Shown: positions 55,101 through 64,000 of the stretch, in pieces
Position numbering within the stretch: the first letter of the stretch is position 1
How the letters are laid out: each line of letters opens with the position of its first letter
Assembly (NCBI RefSeq): GCF_026151205.1
Contig: NC_087081.1
Coordinates: 5,823,246 to 5,887,245 of the forward strand
Direction of reading: 5' to 3'
DNA: 64,000 bases
Source: Bolinopsis microptera
Lineage: Eukaryota; Ctenophora; Tentaculata; Lobata; Bolinopsidae
The notes under the pieces: generated by a model
The model's database searches: none
The model's input: the letters and a program-made list of their open reading frames with translations, nothing else
What the model was told of the DNA's origin: nothing
Program-made: the position numbers and the translations under genes

Positions 55101-57977
55101 TGTGACAAAAAGTCGACACTAAAACATGCTTTAGTTTATATTGTGTAGTTCAAGGATATAAAATGTAGCTTCAAGGTGGATATTAAAGAGCTGGCGAAAG
55201 ATTATGGCCTTTGTATCAATGGTTATAATAAGCTATAAATATCTTAAACTATACAGTGCTAATTAAAAATTTCTTTATACTTCATTCTCAGATTAGATTT
55301 AGAAAATTCAAAAAATATACATTTATTTTATTAATACTTTCTCAAAATCTTTTACGGTCCAATCAAGCAGGGCGTGGTTATACTGATTGGCTAATAGCGC
55401 ACGACTCCTGCCCAGCTGGCACCTACACAGACAGTTATGCGAATATGAGAGAATGTCAACAGTGTCCTACAAACACATACAGTGAAGAGGATTCGCGATT
55501 CTGTAGAACATGTCCTCAAGGATCTCATGCCAATGAAGCCAATACTCAATGTGGTAAACGTTTACTCTCATTCCATTCTTGTCAAGATATTTATGATTTA
55601 TATACAGGGTGGGCCAAAAGTCAGTACCCATACGTTGGGTCTTATACCTCCGCCGTGTTTTATATTTGAGAGTTGTTGCTTTGCGGATGGCATACTGTAC
55701 CTACTTGTTCGAGGATTCCGTCACCAAAATTTGAAAATTCGATTTTTGGGGGCCACATCCAATAAACATTGAATTGCTTACACTGGTGTTTGTGAACATG
55801 TTAGAGACTCTGTTGTAACATATTGCAATAGGTCATTTAATCCGGAATATGATATGAAAAGATGGTGCGAAACAGATTTAAAATGACGAAGTTATCAAGC
55901 AATTTGTTTATATCGTTAGCAAAATTGATTGGGTAATCAATGATTACCCAATTACGGCACCGTAATTGGGCTCTCTACACGATTCCCATAATGCAGATCT
56001 AGCCTCAACCCTATTACCTGATCACACGTAATGAACAATTTCGTTATGCCTCATATCTCGGTCATCTGAGAAGCTAGAACTCTAATTTTTTCAGGACAAA
56101 CGTAATTTAAATGGCCAAACACTATTCAATAAAATTTGGCTTGATCCGACTATCCAAACTATCAAATAAATGCAAAAATGAACCTTTATTTGAAAAAAAA
56201 ATGAACACGAATATTTTTCGATTTGACAAATTCCTCGAACCAGTGGTGGTAGTAAGTCATACCATGAAGAATTATTTCAATTGGGCACTCAGTGATTGAG
56301 CTATTAAAGTATTAAGGCCAACATATGGGTACTGAGTTTTTGCCCACCCTGTATATTTATAATTGTATGGAAACAATCGGAACATTCCAGAAAATTTCGA
56401 AATCGTTGAAATAACCTCCTTATTATTTACAATTGTAATAGATTAAGAAGAACTACCCGAAGGCAGCTGTACTCGGCAATAAAGATTCAATAATTAACAT
56501 CAGCTAATTAGGCACTCACTACCACCCTTATCCCGAAGGAGAAATACTATAAGTATCGACCCGAAATCAACCCAAAAAGATTTTTACAGCATGTGATTGA
56601 TGCAATTAATCGAAACTTATTTAAATTCGTAAGCGGTGAATGAATGGGAAAAGCGAGCGACCGATAATTTCATTCTCGGTATCATTTTGCATTTGCGGAC
56701 GGGTATTCAAATTAATATCATTATCATTCCCTTTTGTTTGGGAAAGAGAGACACTGGCAGCAGTCCACTCTATTTATTTTTGGTCAAATATGTAATATAT
56801 CATATTTTGATTTTTATAAGATTAACGATCCGACATTTGTGCATCTTTTTGAGTTTTTGGGCATTTTTTTTCAATTTCAGTAATTAAATTTTCATTCGTT
56901 TTTAATACAGTGAGCAAGAAAAGCATTCGTTAAGCAGTAAAAATATTTATATAATCAAGTCCGATGATAGAATTATTGAAATTGGACATTAAAAATACTA
57001 ATAATCCTAGGAATCGGTGTGCCAGGTAATGGAAATATTTACTTCCAGGAATTTGGAGCAAGAATTACGCTGGTAAATATCTGATCGGCTACAGCGCAGG
57101 AACCGCCAAATACGACAGTCTTCTGACGGCTCAGAGCGAATGTCTCAAACGATCCGGTCAGTTCAAACTTGCAGTTAATTTGATGATAAATTAGAAAATT
57201 AATTGGTTATCTTGCGAAATTTAATACACAAAAGATATACAGAGTCGCAGTCTCTGGTAAAATATATCAATTCATCCTAAATACCACTTTCTTCCACTAG
57301 ACTGTGGAGGTATCACATACGAGACCATATCCGAAATGTTCACTCTGCGAAGAGGAGTCAACCTCAGGAACAGTTCCTCCAGTGAAATCTCCTGGAAGTG
57401 GATGGCTATCTCAAGCGATGATGAAGGTAACAAAATATTTTTGGCGCTAGATAGCGCTACCATCGCGTTTAGACTATATGAAGTGTATAATTTGGTTTAC
57501 TTTCTTACCATCGTTTGCGTTCTGAGCATATGAGTCTGAATCATACAAAATATGTTGCTTTTCATTGATAGAGCTGACCATACTGTTGTTTTCTTGTTCT
57601 GTAATTAGTGGCTTCTCGTAAGTGAATTTGAAGTTGTCAATATCCTCTTTACGTTTCAAATTGTTTGGTGGATGGCTTGCGAGACCACGCGGATGAAGTT
57701 TGTCATCGTACTGAACATTGACGGGCACGTGTGAATTTAAAATATCTTCGGTAATTTTATTTATCATTGAATCAAGAGTCGCCTTATCAATTTCTTCAAA
57801 TCTTTTCATGTTCAATTTTATAACGTCATATTTTGCAACAAACGACTCCTCAAGTGTAGTGTAATTCCCAAATATTTGTGCCTCATCACTTCAACTGTAT
57901 AATTCGATCAACATTTAAACATTAGATTTTGTAATATTATAGAACATTTTTCATAATTTACAGCGAATTCTTTGTAG
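46193..57977 (+). CDS. Secreted PAN/Apple-module protein, 11 exons
   Basis: Exon model: 46193-46310 (signal peptide MLTIECLLTVILAQPMYLYA); three PAN modules, each from a 107-nt and a 133-nt exon (46845-46951/47143-47275; 49712-49818/50009-50141; 53298-53404/53570-53702); 55398-55553 (or from 55371); 57049-57156; 57301-57426; 57964-57977. All phases agree and all junctions are GT..AG. Each PAN module has SCFVQDFDYYGADIKN, SAESCLAM, then C(E/G)KQAGCLSMTYYY, GGGCWLKNL and VGCVSANL. Exon 8 is an Ephrin-receptor-like cysteine module (CPAGTYTDSYANMRECQQCP). Exons 9-10 form a PAN-like unit (GKYLIGYSAGTAKY, CGGITYETISEM, EISWKWMAIS). The product is extracellular, about 413 residues. Exon 11 meets an in-frame TAG at 57975 after four codons, although the same frame stays protein-like beyond it. 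Confidence 0.8.
46426..46655. mobile_element. Foldback 10-bp repeat element in PAN intron 1
   Basis: The left end is preceded by cacagggaaact (from about 46414), then aaagtgcaaagaaactgctg, then (ctgctaactg)n. A GC-rich asymmetric core, ctgtcgcgtgcgggccattc, lies around 46527-46546. After it comes (cagcagttag)n. The right terminus is missing, so this copy is truncated. Confidence 0.75.
47337..47780. mobile_element. Foldback 10-bp repeat arrays in unit 1
   Basis: (ctgctgctaa)n runs to about 47405. The core cgaatggggcgcgagcgaca follows, then (cagcagttag)n to agtttctctgcacttta near 47582. The core is the reverse complement of the one at 46527. A further short array lies at 47734-47772. Confidence 0.75.
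47810..49210 (+). pseudogene. L1-like RT C-terminal fragment in PAN intron (unit 1)
   Basis: Frames read FHFLWGCKRDKIKREI, EHGGLGLFYLSDFIIGLKT, then in a second frame FQYKLLMRITTCRYMRHKMK, CSLCNKYLETIPHIYLHC. FLWG.KRDKIKR...GGLGL and the CSLC...ET..H...C block are typical of the C-terminal region of L1-clade LINE ORF2. Stops and frameshifts are present (about 48286 and 48545). No RT active site remains. It was duplicated with the host intron. Confidence 0.78.
50207..50535. mobile_element. Foldback 10-bp repeat arrays in unit 2
   Basis: (ctgctgctaactgctgctga)n is followed directly by (cagcagttag)n, with the palindromic junction ctgctgcagttagcagcag. The GC core seen in unit 1 is absent here. 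It ends agtttctctgcactttagtg. A short extra array lies at 50491-50535. Confidence 0.72.
50568..52740 (+). pseudogene. L1-like RT fragment in unit 2, split by a MITE
   Basis: This is a paralogue of the fragment at 47810-49210 (KTLLFSQLTYLVPPLPRP, FLWGCKRDKIKRE, GGLGLFYLSDF, CSLCNKYLETIPHI). It is interrupted at KWY by the mariner-like MITE and resumes at 52514. Confidence 0.78.
51745..52511. mobile_element. Mariner-like MITE, 767 bp, with an empty site in unit 1
   Basis: It begins cagggtgggccaaaagtcag and ends with its complement, ctgacttttggcccaccctg. It is flanked by TA (51743-51744 and 52512-52513). The homologous unit 1 sequence reads aaatggtacattagc (about 48987-49001) with a single TA, so both ends are certain. 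TA duplication and a CAGGGTGG..CCAAAA terminus fit Tc1/mariner. There is no transposase ORF. Confidence 0.92.
53764..53931. mobile_element. Foldback 10-bp repeat array in unit 3
   Basis: It is mostly one arm, (cagcagttag)n, ending agtttctctgcacttta. At its start the core gcgattggcgtgcgagtgac is a variant of the cores at 46527 and 47405. Confidence 0.7.
53932..54166. mobile_element. Complete Chapaev-like foldback element, 235 bp
   Basis: It starts cacaggaggagcaaagtgc and ends gcactttgctcctccagtg. It is flanked by ttta (53928-53931 and 54167-54170). Units 1 and 2 have a single ttta and no insert (gcactttagtgtg), giving an empty-site proof. The arms are tandem (ctacaaactg)-type 10-mers. The centre is GC-rich (gcgcgcgaatgcgtgggcgc). 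It landed at the end of an older member of the same family. Confidence 0.87.
54322..55370. other. PAN intron 7, AT-rich
   Basis: This is intronic sequence between exons 7 and 8. No repeat or embedded gene could be recognised. Confidence 0.5.
55605..56351. mobile_element. Mariner-like MITE, second copy, 747 bp
   Basis: It starts cagggtgggccaaaagtcag and ends tttttgcccaccctg. It is flanked by TA (55603-55604 and 56352-56353). It lies about 50 bp after the donor of exon 8. Its sub-terminal sequence differs from copy 1 (tacccatacg in place of tgtgcaaacg) at both ends in a matched way. Confidence 0.9.
56632..56775 (-). repeat. Repeat F, inverted copy
   Basis: It reads tgaatgaatgggaaaagcga, then gcattttgcatttgcggacg-type sequence, ending cagcagtccactct. 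It is the reverse complement of 42061-42194 and of the broken copy around 58200-58738. Confidence 0.75.
57509..57886 (-). CDS. Antisense exon inside the PAN gene, unidentified
   Basis: A minus-strand frame is open for about 125 codons and ends in a strong donor (aacgatg|gtaagaa at 57509/57508). The peptide is hydrophilic and protein-like: FEEIDKATLDSMINKITEDI, NVQYDDKLHPRGLASHPPNN, EQENNSMVSSINEK. A possible acceptor precedes DEAQIFGNYTTLEESF. An internal ATG (MKRFEEIDK) could also be a start. It lies within the intron between PAN exons 10 and 11. The next exon, at lower coordinates, was not found. The family is not recognised. Confidence 0.5.
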
Positions 57978-58079
57978 CACATGTCCTTCAAAAATCAGGC
58001 CTTTGTATACGATCAATGTCTCCCCGACATCAACACCGCCACAGTACAGGACACCATCAGAGTATCACGAGACTTCTGA
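57978..58079 (+). pseudogene. Continuation of PAN exon 11 beyond an in-frame TAG
   Basis: After the TAG at 57975-57977 the same frame runs on as HMSFKNQAFVYDQCLPDINT, then ATVQDTIRVSRDF, to a TGA at 58077. It then meets two perfect palindromes and a nested repeat stack. A further protein-like piece (GDMTITCVQDAHYTFTDLQI) appears after the repeats at about 58739. I read this as a former 3' coding part now disrupted, or as a different splice form. Confidence 0.45.
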
Positions 58080-58150
58080 CCCCACTTCAGTGGGGTCAGA
58101 AGAAAAAAAGTGAAGGGTCGGAGAGGGCCTCTCCGACCCTTCACTTTTTT
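58073..58150. repeat. Two adjacent perfect palindromes
   Basis: 58073-58084 pairs with 58091-58102 (cttctgacccca, 6-nt loop). 58104-58125 pairs with 58129-58150 (a 22-bp stem beginning aaaaaagtgaagggtcgg, 3-nt centre). Both are free of mismatches, which suggests recent origin or functional or structural maintenance. Confidence 0.88.
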
Positions 58151-58296
58151 ATTTATTATATAAGTGAGTATTTGAACAAAACCCATAATCATGGGTAGAG
58201 TGGACCGCTGTCAGTACTTCTGACTATGAAATGATATCAATTTGAATAAGTTCGCAAATGCAAAATGATACCGAGAATGATACCGAGAATGAAATC

Positions 58297-58705
58297 CTAG
58301 CGTGCTAAATCACTCTACAGTCGAATTTTGAGATTGTTCTAAAAGGGCCCCGACAGTTGAAACCAACTTCAATAAATGTATTTTGGACGCTGATTCCGAA
58401 TCACCCCACCCCCATGACATAGGGTTAAGGGTTAAAATGCTCCCCTGACGAGATATTGGCGAAAAACTGTCTCGATCACGTGATATGACCGTATAATTAG
58501 GAAGTTATTTCTCGTTACTGTTAGGGTTAGGGTTTCAACTTTCAGCATATGCTTTTGTTAAGGATTGGGTTAGGGTTAGGGTTGCCGGTTGGGATCAGAT
58601 TAGAGGGTTAGTGGTTAGGGTTTCGAAAAATCGTTCAGGACCAGCTAGAAAACGGGTTGAAAAAGTCACGTGACAGTTGAGTGTAGAGTGATTAATCATC
58701 ATCCA
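58297..58705 (+). mobile_element. Repeat A copy 2, complete, 409 bp
   Basis: It is flanked by the exact 8-bp duplication atgaaatc (58289-58296 and 58706-58713) and inserted in a copy of Repeat F. It starts ctagcgtgctaaatcactct and ends gtagagtgattaatcatcat, then cca. The interior holds gttagggttagggtt runs. It retains the empty target of the MITE at 4522. The 8-bp duplication suggests hAT-like mobilisation. It is non-coding. Confidence 0.85.
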
Positions 58706-58839
58706 ATGAAATCGGTCGCTCGCTTTTCCCATTCATTCATGGAGACATGACGATAACCTGCGTGCAAGACGCTCACTATACCTTCACAGACTTACAGATC
58801 TGTATTATATATAATTTTTCTGAAAAATTAAAATTTTAT

Positions 58840-59729
58840 TAATTATTGATAGCTCAACGTGTTCACTTTCGATTTTACGCAAAAAAAAGCAAAGAAAAGA
58901 CCAAAACGCAAAAGTCCCAAATCCCAATATCTCGAAAAGGCAAATATGGACTTTATATTTCCTTATTACTGAGAAAACGGCAGTATTGCACATGCAATTA
59001 GGTATATCATATATGTCAGTAATCGTTGTAATAAATATAATTATGATAACTATTGCATAATTATCATTATTTTAACAAATCACACTGTATGTTATTATAC
59101 TTATTATAGAGGCAAGCAAATTTCCCACTTTTATATTAGTCATTTCACTCAAAACTACTTATCTCGAAAACACTGTACATGACATACGTAAAATAAAAAC
59201 CGTGCGTCCTTCACAAAACTTTTGATACATCGCAATTGTGTAATAAGCTTGATCTTACTGCTCAAAACTAAACAATTGAGGCATACTGCTTATTTTTAAT
59301 AAATTTGTGTGTTGTGGTTGTTCATATAAAAATTATAATAGCCCGACAAAAATAAATTAACTGGATTTAGATAAGAAGTGACTTAATTTTGTTTCTTTGA
59401 GGTGAAAAATTTTCGTGATATTATTATTAAGTGGTCCACGCCAAGACCTTATAAGTACCTTTGGAGCAGATTTACTGTTCTTTGTTTGATATTATATAGG
59501 TGTTATTATATAGGTGTTATTATATAGGTGTTATGGCCGACCAAAACGGTTTTTTGCCCATAACTCTCCGTGGAGGCATTTTTACCTTACGTCATGTCGG
59601 GTGATTCGGAATCATGGCGTCCAAAAATACACCGATTTAGATTTAGATCAATTTCACGCCCAAAGGGCCTTTTCACAAGAATTTTCGTAAAATTTTTGTG
59701 AGTGCGCGATTTAGTAGGAGCGGATAAAA
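58840..59729. other. Intergenic or 5' intron of GPCR 2
   Basis: It is AT-rich. 59436-59505 is a dispersed repeat shared with 45655-45722. 59501-59533 repeats tatataggtgttatt. 59590-59690 is a diverged relative of the Repeat A start (gtgattcggaatcatggcg). The signal-peptide exon of GPCR 2 could lie here, but I could not recognise it. Confidence 0.5.
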
Positions 59730-59962
59730 TGGGTTAACTCGAACGGCCTAGCTCTTAATCTGAAGAAGACTTGCTATATGGTATTATCAAAAAGACAAAT
59801 AGATCTATCGCCTCTACACTCTACAGGTAAGAATCAACAACTCTCCTATTGAACGCAAAACATAGTCCAGGTTTTTAGGAGTTATCGTCGACGACAAACA
59901 AAAATGGGCCAGCCACATCCGAGCCGTCAAAACAAAAATGTCACGGTTTATAGGTGTTATGT
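59730..59962 (+). pseudogene. LINE RT fragment (Jockey/CR1-like)
   Basis: Frames read WVNSNGLALNLKKTCYMVLS, then VRINNSPIER, a stop, and FLGVIVDDKQKWASHIRAVK. The N.LALN.KKT..M and FLGV..D..W..HI blocks lie just after the catalytic region in Jockey/CR1-type RTs. It is a short dead fragment. Confidence 0.72.
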
Positions 59963-60168
59963 TCAAAAATCTAAAAATCTAGATAGTTTTGTTAAGTTTT
60001 GAGCCTTGTATCTTTGAATAAGCAAAATCGCACATTAAAGCAATATCAAACAAACAACTTTGGTTCCCTAGTAAAAGTCTAAAGAATTTATTGTCTAAAA
60101 CATTTGCCTTTACAATTTAAACGCGACCTTTACGTGGAATTTCCCAACACTAGCATTAAACATTTCAG

Positions 60169-63100
60169 TGTGTCAATCACTTCCAAATTCCAACGAAGAC
60201 GACTCTTGGCAGATAACCGAAGTGGACGGGTTTCTAAGAAACGTGAAATGTGTAAATCTAAAACTTGTCTACAAATGCACGCATTCTGACGATGTTTATG
60301 ATTTGGCTTCATACACGATAAACGAACTCTTTTCTGTCACTGAGTACAACGGCACATGCTCAAACGACCCATACTTTTACCAAGCCTGCAAATTGGATGC
60401 AATCGCTGGGGTTATAAAGGGAGACGGGAAGACGGTTTGCGGGGTCTTTATTTGCTCTGAGATTGTACCCTCAGGTCACAAGGAGACTCACAAGGAAACT
60501 CACATAGACCACATATATCAATCTGGGTACGTTTGTGAGGACATCCAGGACTGTTTCAACACTAACATTGCTGAAGAAATTGGGTGTGAAAAAGAAGGGA
60601 GTGAAAAGGTGTATCTCCCAAGCGGGAAACAGATCGATGCGTTTGACTTGTGCAATGATAGATGTGACTTGCAAAGCTGTGAGGATGAGGCTAAGTGTAA
60701 CGGATATCAATACGGAACCTACTGTCCTGAAGTACAGAATAATAAGATGAGTGTTATATACTTAAGACCAATAGATACCTGCATCTCCAACAGGAATTGT
60801 CCAAGTAAGTATGATAGCAACTGTGTAGTCTCGAATGATATGCAATCTTCTTGCATAGCGTCTTCAGCACTTGGCAACAACCTCCACAAGGTCCTACTTC
60901 CAGATCACTTCAGATGTGCAACTATGAGAAATTTTGACTCTTACTGTTACAACTTCTTAGACCAGACAAACTGCTCAGATCCTTTAAAAGTCGGACTTTT
61001 CTGTGAGATCGAAGGGCATAATTCGAGCATATCAACACAGAAAATATGCATAGGGGACCCTTTGTGCGATGACCATATTGATACGCATTGCGTCCGAACC
61101 TCTTCAGCGTGTTTCGTGCATAAACACAGCCTGTGTGACTTTATGGAAGATTGCACAGACAAAAGCGATGAAACGACCTTTCGTTGCAGCAATTCTAGTC
61201 TCACTGTGGAAACGTGCACACGTAGACTTCTACAAACAGCGAGAAATCTTCCGATCCGGTTAGCTTGGTTAAAAGACGGTGAAATAGATTGCACAGATGG
61301 AAAGGATGAAAAAAAAGATTGGCCAAGTTGTGGACAAGGACAAACATTTCGATATGTTAGAGACACTACATCCTGTGGAAATGTATACCTCTGTTCATCC
61401 GGACGTGCGGACTTCATCGAATTCGCACAGCTGTGTGATGGTATAGAGACATGTGGCAATGAACTACAAGTCTGCAAACTTGCTCGTTTGTCAATTGAAA
61501 TACCCTCTTTAATTTCACTGACCTCTCCAGACGGACTGAATAGACATCTTTCATACTGTGTTCGAGGACTTAGCAACATGGAATACCTCAAAGACAAATG
61601 TGTAAGCGATTATTTTCATGCTAATAAAACTCTTGACGTCTTTGGCCAGACTGCCATTCATATCCACATTCCATCAAAAGCCCGAGAGTGTGACAGCCTA
61701 TTTGGGGAGAATTACGTTCTGACAAGTTGTAGTAAAAAATGTATTAACTCTTCATGTCCCATACAGAGCTTCGGGAGTCCGGAACAGTGTTCCGAACAAT
61801 TAAATTCCAAGGTCTTTACCACTGCAAACAACAAACACTTAACGTTCCTAAGGAAACGTCGAGCTGCTTATATAATGGATTACTTTGCTTGTAAGAACAA
61901 TTACAAATGTTTGGAATTTAAACAAGTGTGCGACCTAGTGGACGACTGTGGCGACGATTCTGACGAAATCATGTGCAAAAACCATTTCCAGTGCACCGAC
62001 ACAGGCTTCTACATTCCAATGACAAGCAAATGCGATGGCACTATCAACTGTTCTAATCTATCAGATGAGTGTAATGAAGATTGCTCAGTTAAAATCCTTA
62101 AGAACTGGATGCTGGCTGTGCTGTCGTGGACTATGGGGGTGATAGCCGTTTCTGCAAATTTGTGGGTCATCGTAAAGAGCATTGTATTTTTCAAAACTTG
62201 TAACAAATCAATGGTATTTGTGAACAAATGTCTAATCGTAATGATATCATTTGCGGACTTTCTAGTAGGCGTATATCTACTCTTCATCGCTACGTTCGAC
62301 ACTATAATCTACAAAGACAACTACTGCTCCCAGCAGAACATTTGGCTCACTAGTACATTTTGCCAGGTACTAGGGGTGATAAGTTCTATGGGATCACAAA
62401 TTTCCTTATTTGCCATGACGGGGCTGAGCATGACTCGAGTTAAAGGAGTTTACTCTGGCATGAAACGCCAAGGTGATGTTACCTCCAAACTAAAACTTAA
62501 GATGGTCTTGACAGGGGTCCTTCTTTGCTCAGTAGCTACTTTCATATCGGTATTTCCACTGATTAATAGATTTGAGGACTACTTCGTAAATGGGTTGACG
62601 TACGACACTGAGATGAGAATATTCATAGGACGGGTCAACAAGGAGACTCACTTTGCGGGCTTACAAGGCTTTTACGGGAGAATGAAACACCAGACACTGT
62701 CTTGGCATATGATAAATAAAATGGTGGATGGTATGTTTTCACATGACTATGACTACACAAACATCACTGAAACCAGAAGGAAAGTCACTTTTTATGGAAA
62801 CGATGGAGTGTGTCTCTTTAAATACTTCGTCAAAAACACGGACCCTCAGAGACATTTTGTCTGGTCAATCTTAGGAATAGACCTGCTGTGCTTCTTGATG
62901 ATAGCAGTCTGCTACATCTGTATAGGAGTCATAACAACACGTTCATCCCATGCTGTTAACGTCCACAAAAATGATGCAGCATCCAAAAGGAGGAGGAGAA
63001 CTAATAAAAAAATCGCAATTATCATCTGTACGGATTTTTTCTGCTGGGTACCTTTCATTGTGATCTGTGTCCTACATTCGTGTGAAGTGCTGGATGCAAC

Positions 63101-63614
63101 ATTTTTATACTCAATGTTCTCCATTGGTATTTTACCTATAAACTCAATGATTAACCCTCTCCTTTATGATGATACCTTCGCCAAAAACCTTACACTCCAA
63201 ACCTTTAAATTGTTTTTTGTTTCTGGAACATCAATAGTGGTGAACCTCCGGAGGCGTGGGAGAGACAATCTTGTGCACTTCGGAAGAGATGTAATTGAAA
63301 TGAAAAACATTGGCCCCGCAAATGATCCTGCACCAACTGATTTAGTAATAACAGCAGAGCATGCAGCGGAAGAAATAGTTGGAATGAGAAACATTGGCCC
63401 CGCAAATGATCCTGCACCAACTGATTTAGTAAAAACGGCAAAGTATGCAGCGGAAGAAATAATTGAAATGAGAAACATTGGCCACGCAAATGATCCTGCA
63501 CCAGCTGATTTAGTAAAAACGGCAGAGTATGCAGCGGAAGAAATAGTTGAAATGAAAATCATTGGCCCCACAAATGATCCTGCACCAACTGCAGAGATAA
63601 CGGATTCTACATAA
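60169..63614 (+). CDS. LDLa-repeat seven-helix receptor (GPCR 2), main exon
   Basis: The acceptor aaacatttcag|tg opens an exon in phase 1, as in GPCR 1, and runs 1,147 codons to TAA. The start codon and signal peptide must lie in an upstream exon that I did not find. The ectodomain has divergent LDLa-like units (CNDRCDLQSCEDEAKC, CDFMEDCTDKSDE, EIDCTDGKDEKKD) and two canonical LDLa modules just before the membrane (CDLVDDCGDDSDEIMC, CDGTINCSNLSDEC). Seven helices span about 62105-63165. TRVK replaces DRY. The second loop has TFYGNDGVCLFKYF, and helix 7 has LPINSMINPLLYDD. The cytoplasmic tail carries four 28-residue repeats (NIGPANDPAPTDLV) at 63297-63593. It is a plasma-membrane receptor with unknown ligand and a clear paralogue of GPCR 1. 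Confidence 0.88.
63297..63593 (+). repeat. 84-bp in-frame tandem repeats in the GPCR 2 tail
   Basis: Three full units (63297, 63381, 63465) and one partial unit (63549) each encode E(M)(K/R)NIG(P/H)ANDPAP-type segments ending AAEEI. The unit length preserves the frame. GPCR 1 lacks them. Confidence 0.9.
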
Positions 63615-63670
63615 AAGGCAATAGCTATTTGTAAATAGCTTTTTGTAAATTAATTCAGGGACACATTTCC

Positions 63671-64000
63671 GAGCGTGCTAAATCACTCTACAGTCGATCT
63701 TCGAGATTGTTCTAAAAGGGCCCCCGACGGTTGTAACCAACTTCAATCGATGTATTTTCGGACGCTAATTCCGAATCACCCCCCACGACATAGGGTTAAA
63801 ATGCTCCCCTGACGAGATATTGGCGAAAAACTGTCTCGTCGTCTCAATCACGTGATATGACCATATAAGGAAGTTAGTCTAATTTCTTGTTAGGGTTAGG
63901 GTTTCAGCATATGTTTTTGTTAAGGATGGGTTAGGGTTATAGTTGTGATCAGATTATAGGAATAGAGGGTTAGGGTTTCGAAAAGTCGTTCAGAACCAGC
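63671..64000 (+). mobile_element. Repeat A copy 3, cut by the window end
   Basis: It begins gagcgtgctaaatcactcta and follows copy 2 through gattccgaatcacc-like, cacgtgatatgacc and gttagggttagggtttc sequence to the last base. It starts about 57 bp after the GPCR 2 stop, so the gene's 3' UTR probably runs into it. Confidence 0.85.

Noticed and set aside
60947..61597. 216-codon minus-strand ORF
   Set aside because: It is antisense to the cysteine-rich ectodomain of GPCR 2, whose domains are clear on the plus strand.

Overview
This is a window of animal nuclear DNA. Protein-coding exons are joined by GT..AG introns. The encoded proteins are secreted PAN/Apple modules and LDL-receptor class A (LDLa) modules fused to seven-helix receptors. 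Non-LTR retrotransposons, a Penelope-like element and DNA-transposon derivatives (hAT-, Tc1/mariner- and Chapaev-like) fill most of the rest. The base composition and gene set suit a marine invertebrate. An early-branching animal such as a ctenophore or cnidarian is my guess, but nothing in the window fixes the species.

Layout. 1-7.7 kb is repeat-rich and nearly gene-free: a run of palindromes, a ~400-bp element with telomere-like motifs that carries nested insertions, two small MITE families and foldback elements. 7.8-15.1 kb has a minus-strand terminal exon, GTCGG minisatellites, an isolated ORF, a decayed transposase-like gene, a LINE tail and a long inverted repeat. 15.4-24.4 kb is one small secreted-protein gene of three exons. 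Its first intron is 8.3 kb and is almost entirely a 29-bp satellite of about 280 copies. 25.2-30.3 kb is a nearly complete LINE on the minus strand (ORF1; endonuclease-RT-RNase H ORF2). 30.7-34.1 kb is a two-exon, 1,066-residue LDLa receptor on the minus strand. 36.1-41.2 kb is a broken Penelope-like element (RT plus GIY-YIG) followed directly by a broken RTE-like LINE. 44.2-45.2 kb is a terminal exon of a third, related seven-helix receptor. 46.0-58.1 kb is a secreted multi-exon PAN gene whose two-exon PAN module has been tandemly triplicated together with introns full of foldback repeats and L1-like RT debris. An antisense exon lies in one of its last introns. 60.2-63.6 kb is a second large LDLa receptor on the plus strand.

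The likely host genes are therefore three members of one receptor family, two secreted or ectodomain proteins, and a few orphan exons. The receptors share an extracellular-loop signature (YGN followed by C) and an LP(I/M)NS...NP(L/I) helix 7. Nothing shows that the secreted genes and the receptors act together. The strongest structural observations are these: (i) the satellite monomer contains the same 3' splice-site sequence that ends its host intron; (ii) transposon insertions can be read against empty sites inside the window; (iii) a foldback family with CAC termini and 4-bp target duplications has arms made of a 10-bp tandem repeat.
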